Both the position numbers and the translations under genes were made by a program. The notes beneath the pieces are model-generated. The model was not told where the DNA came from. It did not search any database and saw only the letters and a list, made by a program, of their open reading frames with translations. A stretch of 26,213 nt of DNA from a virus: positions 1 through 26,213 of IMG/VR virus record IMGVR_UViG_3300031569_000035; one strand, 5' to 3'. Of this stretch, positions 25,801 to 26,213 are shown one piece after another; position 1 is the first letter of the stretch; each line of letters starts with the position of its first letter.

Positions 25801-26213
25801 CTATGCTGTAGTACAATCAGCAATAAGACCTAATGCCTTCTCGTTACGAACAACAAGAGTACATTCGCCAACAACTTGACGCTTCTCGTTGTCGCCAGTT
25901 TTGGCAAGTGCTTCGTTCTTCATTGGACGTAGAGCGGCAAGTGCAAGCTTGTCTTTCTCAATGATCCAAACATCACGAGCGCGGTTGTTACGACTAGGGA
26001 TAAACGAAACGCTGCCCCAAGGAGTCATATACACGTTAAGCAAAGAAGATACTTCGCCAGTTGCGCCTGTGCTACGCTGGTTGTTATTACCTACAAAGCC
26101 AAGAGCCTTGTTCATCTGGAAGGATGATAGGTAAACAGAATCAGGCTTGCCGCCTTCTGCCCAAATGGTCTGCATAGCAAGATCAAAGTCTGCTTGAGAG
26201 AACACAGTCTGAG
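25801..26213 (-). CDS. Major capsid protein, SU10 type (DUF5309), partial
   Basis: Only the C-terminal 136 residues are in the window; the frame stays open to the right edge, so the gene starts beyond it. GTG 26205 is internal, not a start. Motifs are QTIWAEGGKPDSVYLSSFQM, NVYMTPWGSVSFIP, ARDVWIIEKDKLALAALRPM and KNEALAKTGDNEKRQVVGEC, then TLVVRNEKALGLIAD. The last two are typical of SU10-type HK97-fold capsid proteins. Followed by a strong terminator, as usual for a highly expressed capsid gene. The SU10-type adaptor at 9777 fits the same lineage. Confidence 0.9.
   Translation of the reverse strand, partial: QTVFSQADFDLAMQTIWAEGGKPDSVYLSSFQMNKALGFVGNNNQRSTGATGEVSSLLNVYMTPWGSVSFIPSRNNRARDVWIIEKDKLALAALRPMKNEALAKTGDNEKRQVVGECTLVVRNEKALGLIADCTTA

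Overview
The window is a 26.2-kb piece of a tailed double-stranded DNA phage genome, cut through genes at both ends. It holds a large terminase, P22 gp3-like small terminase, SU10-type head-tail adaptor, SU10-type (DUF5309) major capsid protein, a run of tail fibres, holin and cell-wall hydrolases, and lambda-like recombination genes (Erf, NinB, NinG). Together these suggest a podovirus-like phage of a Gram-negative, probably proteobacterial and probably aquatic host. The host is inferred from gene content, AT-rich composition and classical Shine-Dalgarno sites. No integrase, portal, scaffold, DNA polymerase or phage RNA polymerase is visible. The portal probably lies beyond the right edge next to the capsid gene.

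Layout, right to left, since most genes are on the minus strand. (1) 26213-23132 minus: capsid C-terminus, a strong UUCG terminator, a conserved 94-aa protein, an HTH-metallophosphoesterase, then a lysis cassette (coiled-coil/TM protein, M15 peptidase, holin). (2) 21421-23139 plus: eight short, tightly overlapping early genes, including a DUF3310 protein, ending tail-to-tail with the holin gene. (3) 21261-18853 minus: Erf, a 62-aa protein, an SSB-like protein, a Cro-like HTH, NinB and NinG. (4) 18750-17459 minus: a second block behind a promoter carrying two operator-like palindromes. It encodes two small proteins, a SleB-type hydrolase and a membrane-anchored HTH-like protein. (5) 16965-14538 minus: RadD-like helicase, a 100-aa protein, a stand-alone primase zinc domain and a small protein. 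(6) 14496-12576 minus: packaging (TerS, conserved 80-aa protein, TerL). (7) 12535-1 minus: a 21-aa lysine-rich mini-gene, a 682-aa protein with two ADP-ribosyltransferase-like modules, the adaptor, a fibre with 28 exact 20-residue repeats, further fibre and chaperone genes, tail and virion proteins.

The most interesting signals are regulatory and architectural. Two short plus-strand units, each with a possible promoter and a clear plus-oriented terminator, sit inside the minus-strand clusters. One (about 20130-20177) would make an RNA of about 48 nt. Its 5' end is complementary to the GGAGTAT ribosome-binding leader repeated before erf, the HTH-TM gene, the 65-aa gene and the first early gene. 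It is a candidate phage antisense sRNA over several leaders. Two control regions carry paired repeats spaced exactly 21 bp, about two helical turns. A recurrent extended -10 element (TGnTATAAT) sits at five minus-strand gene junctions, often overlapping the preceding stop codon.

All functions were read from motifs and remembered family features. No database search was run.
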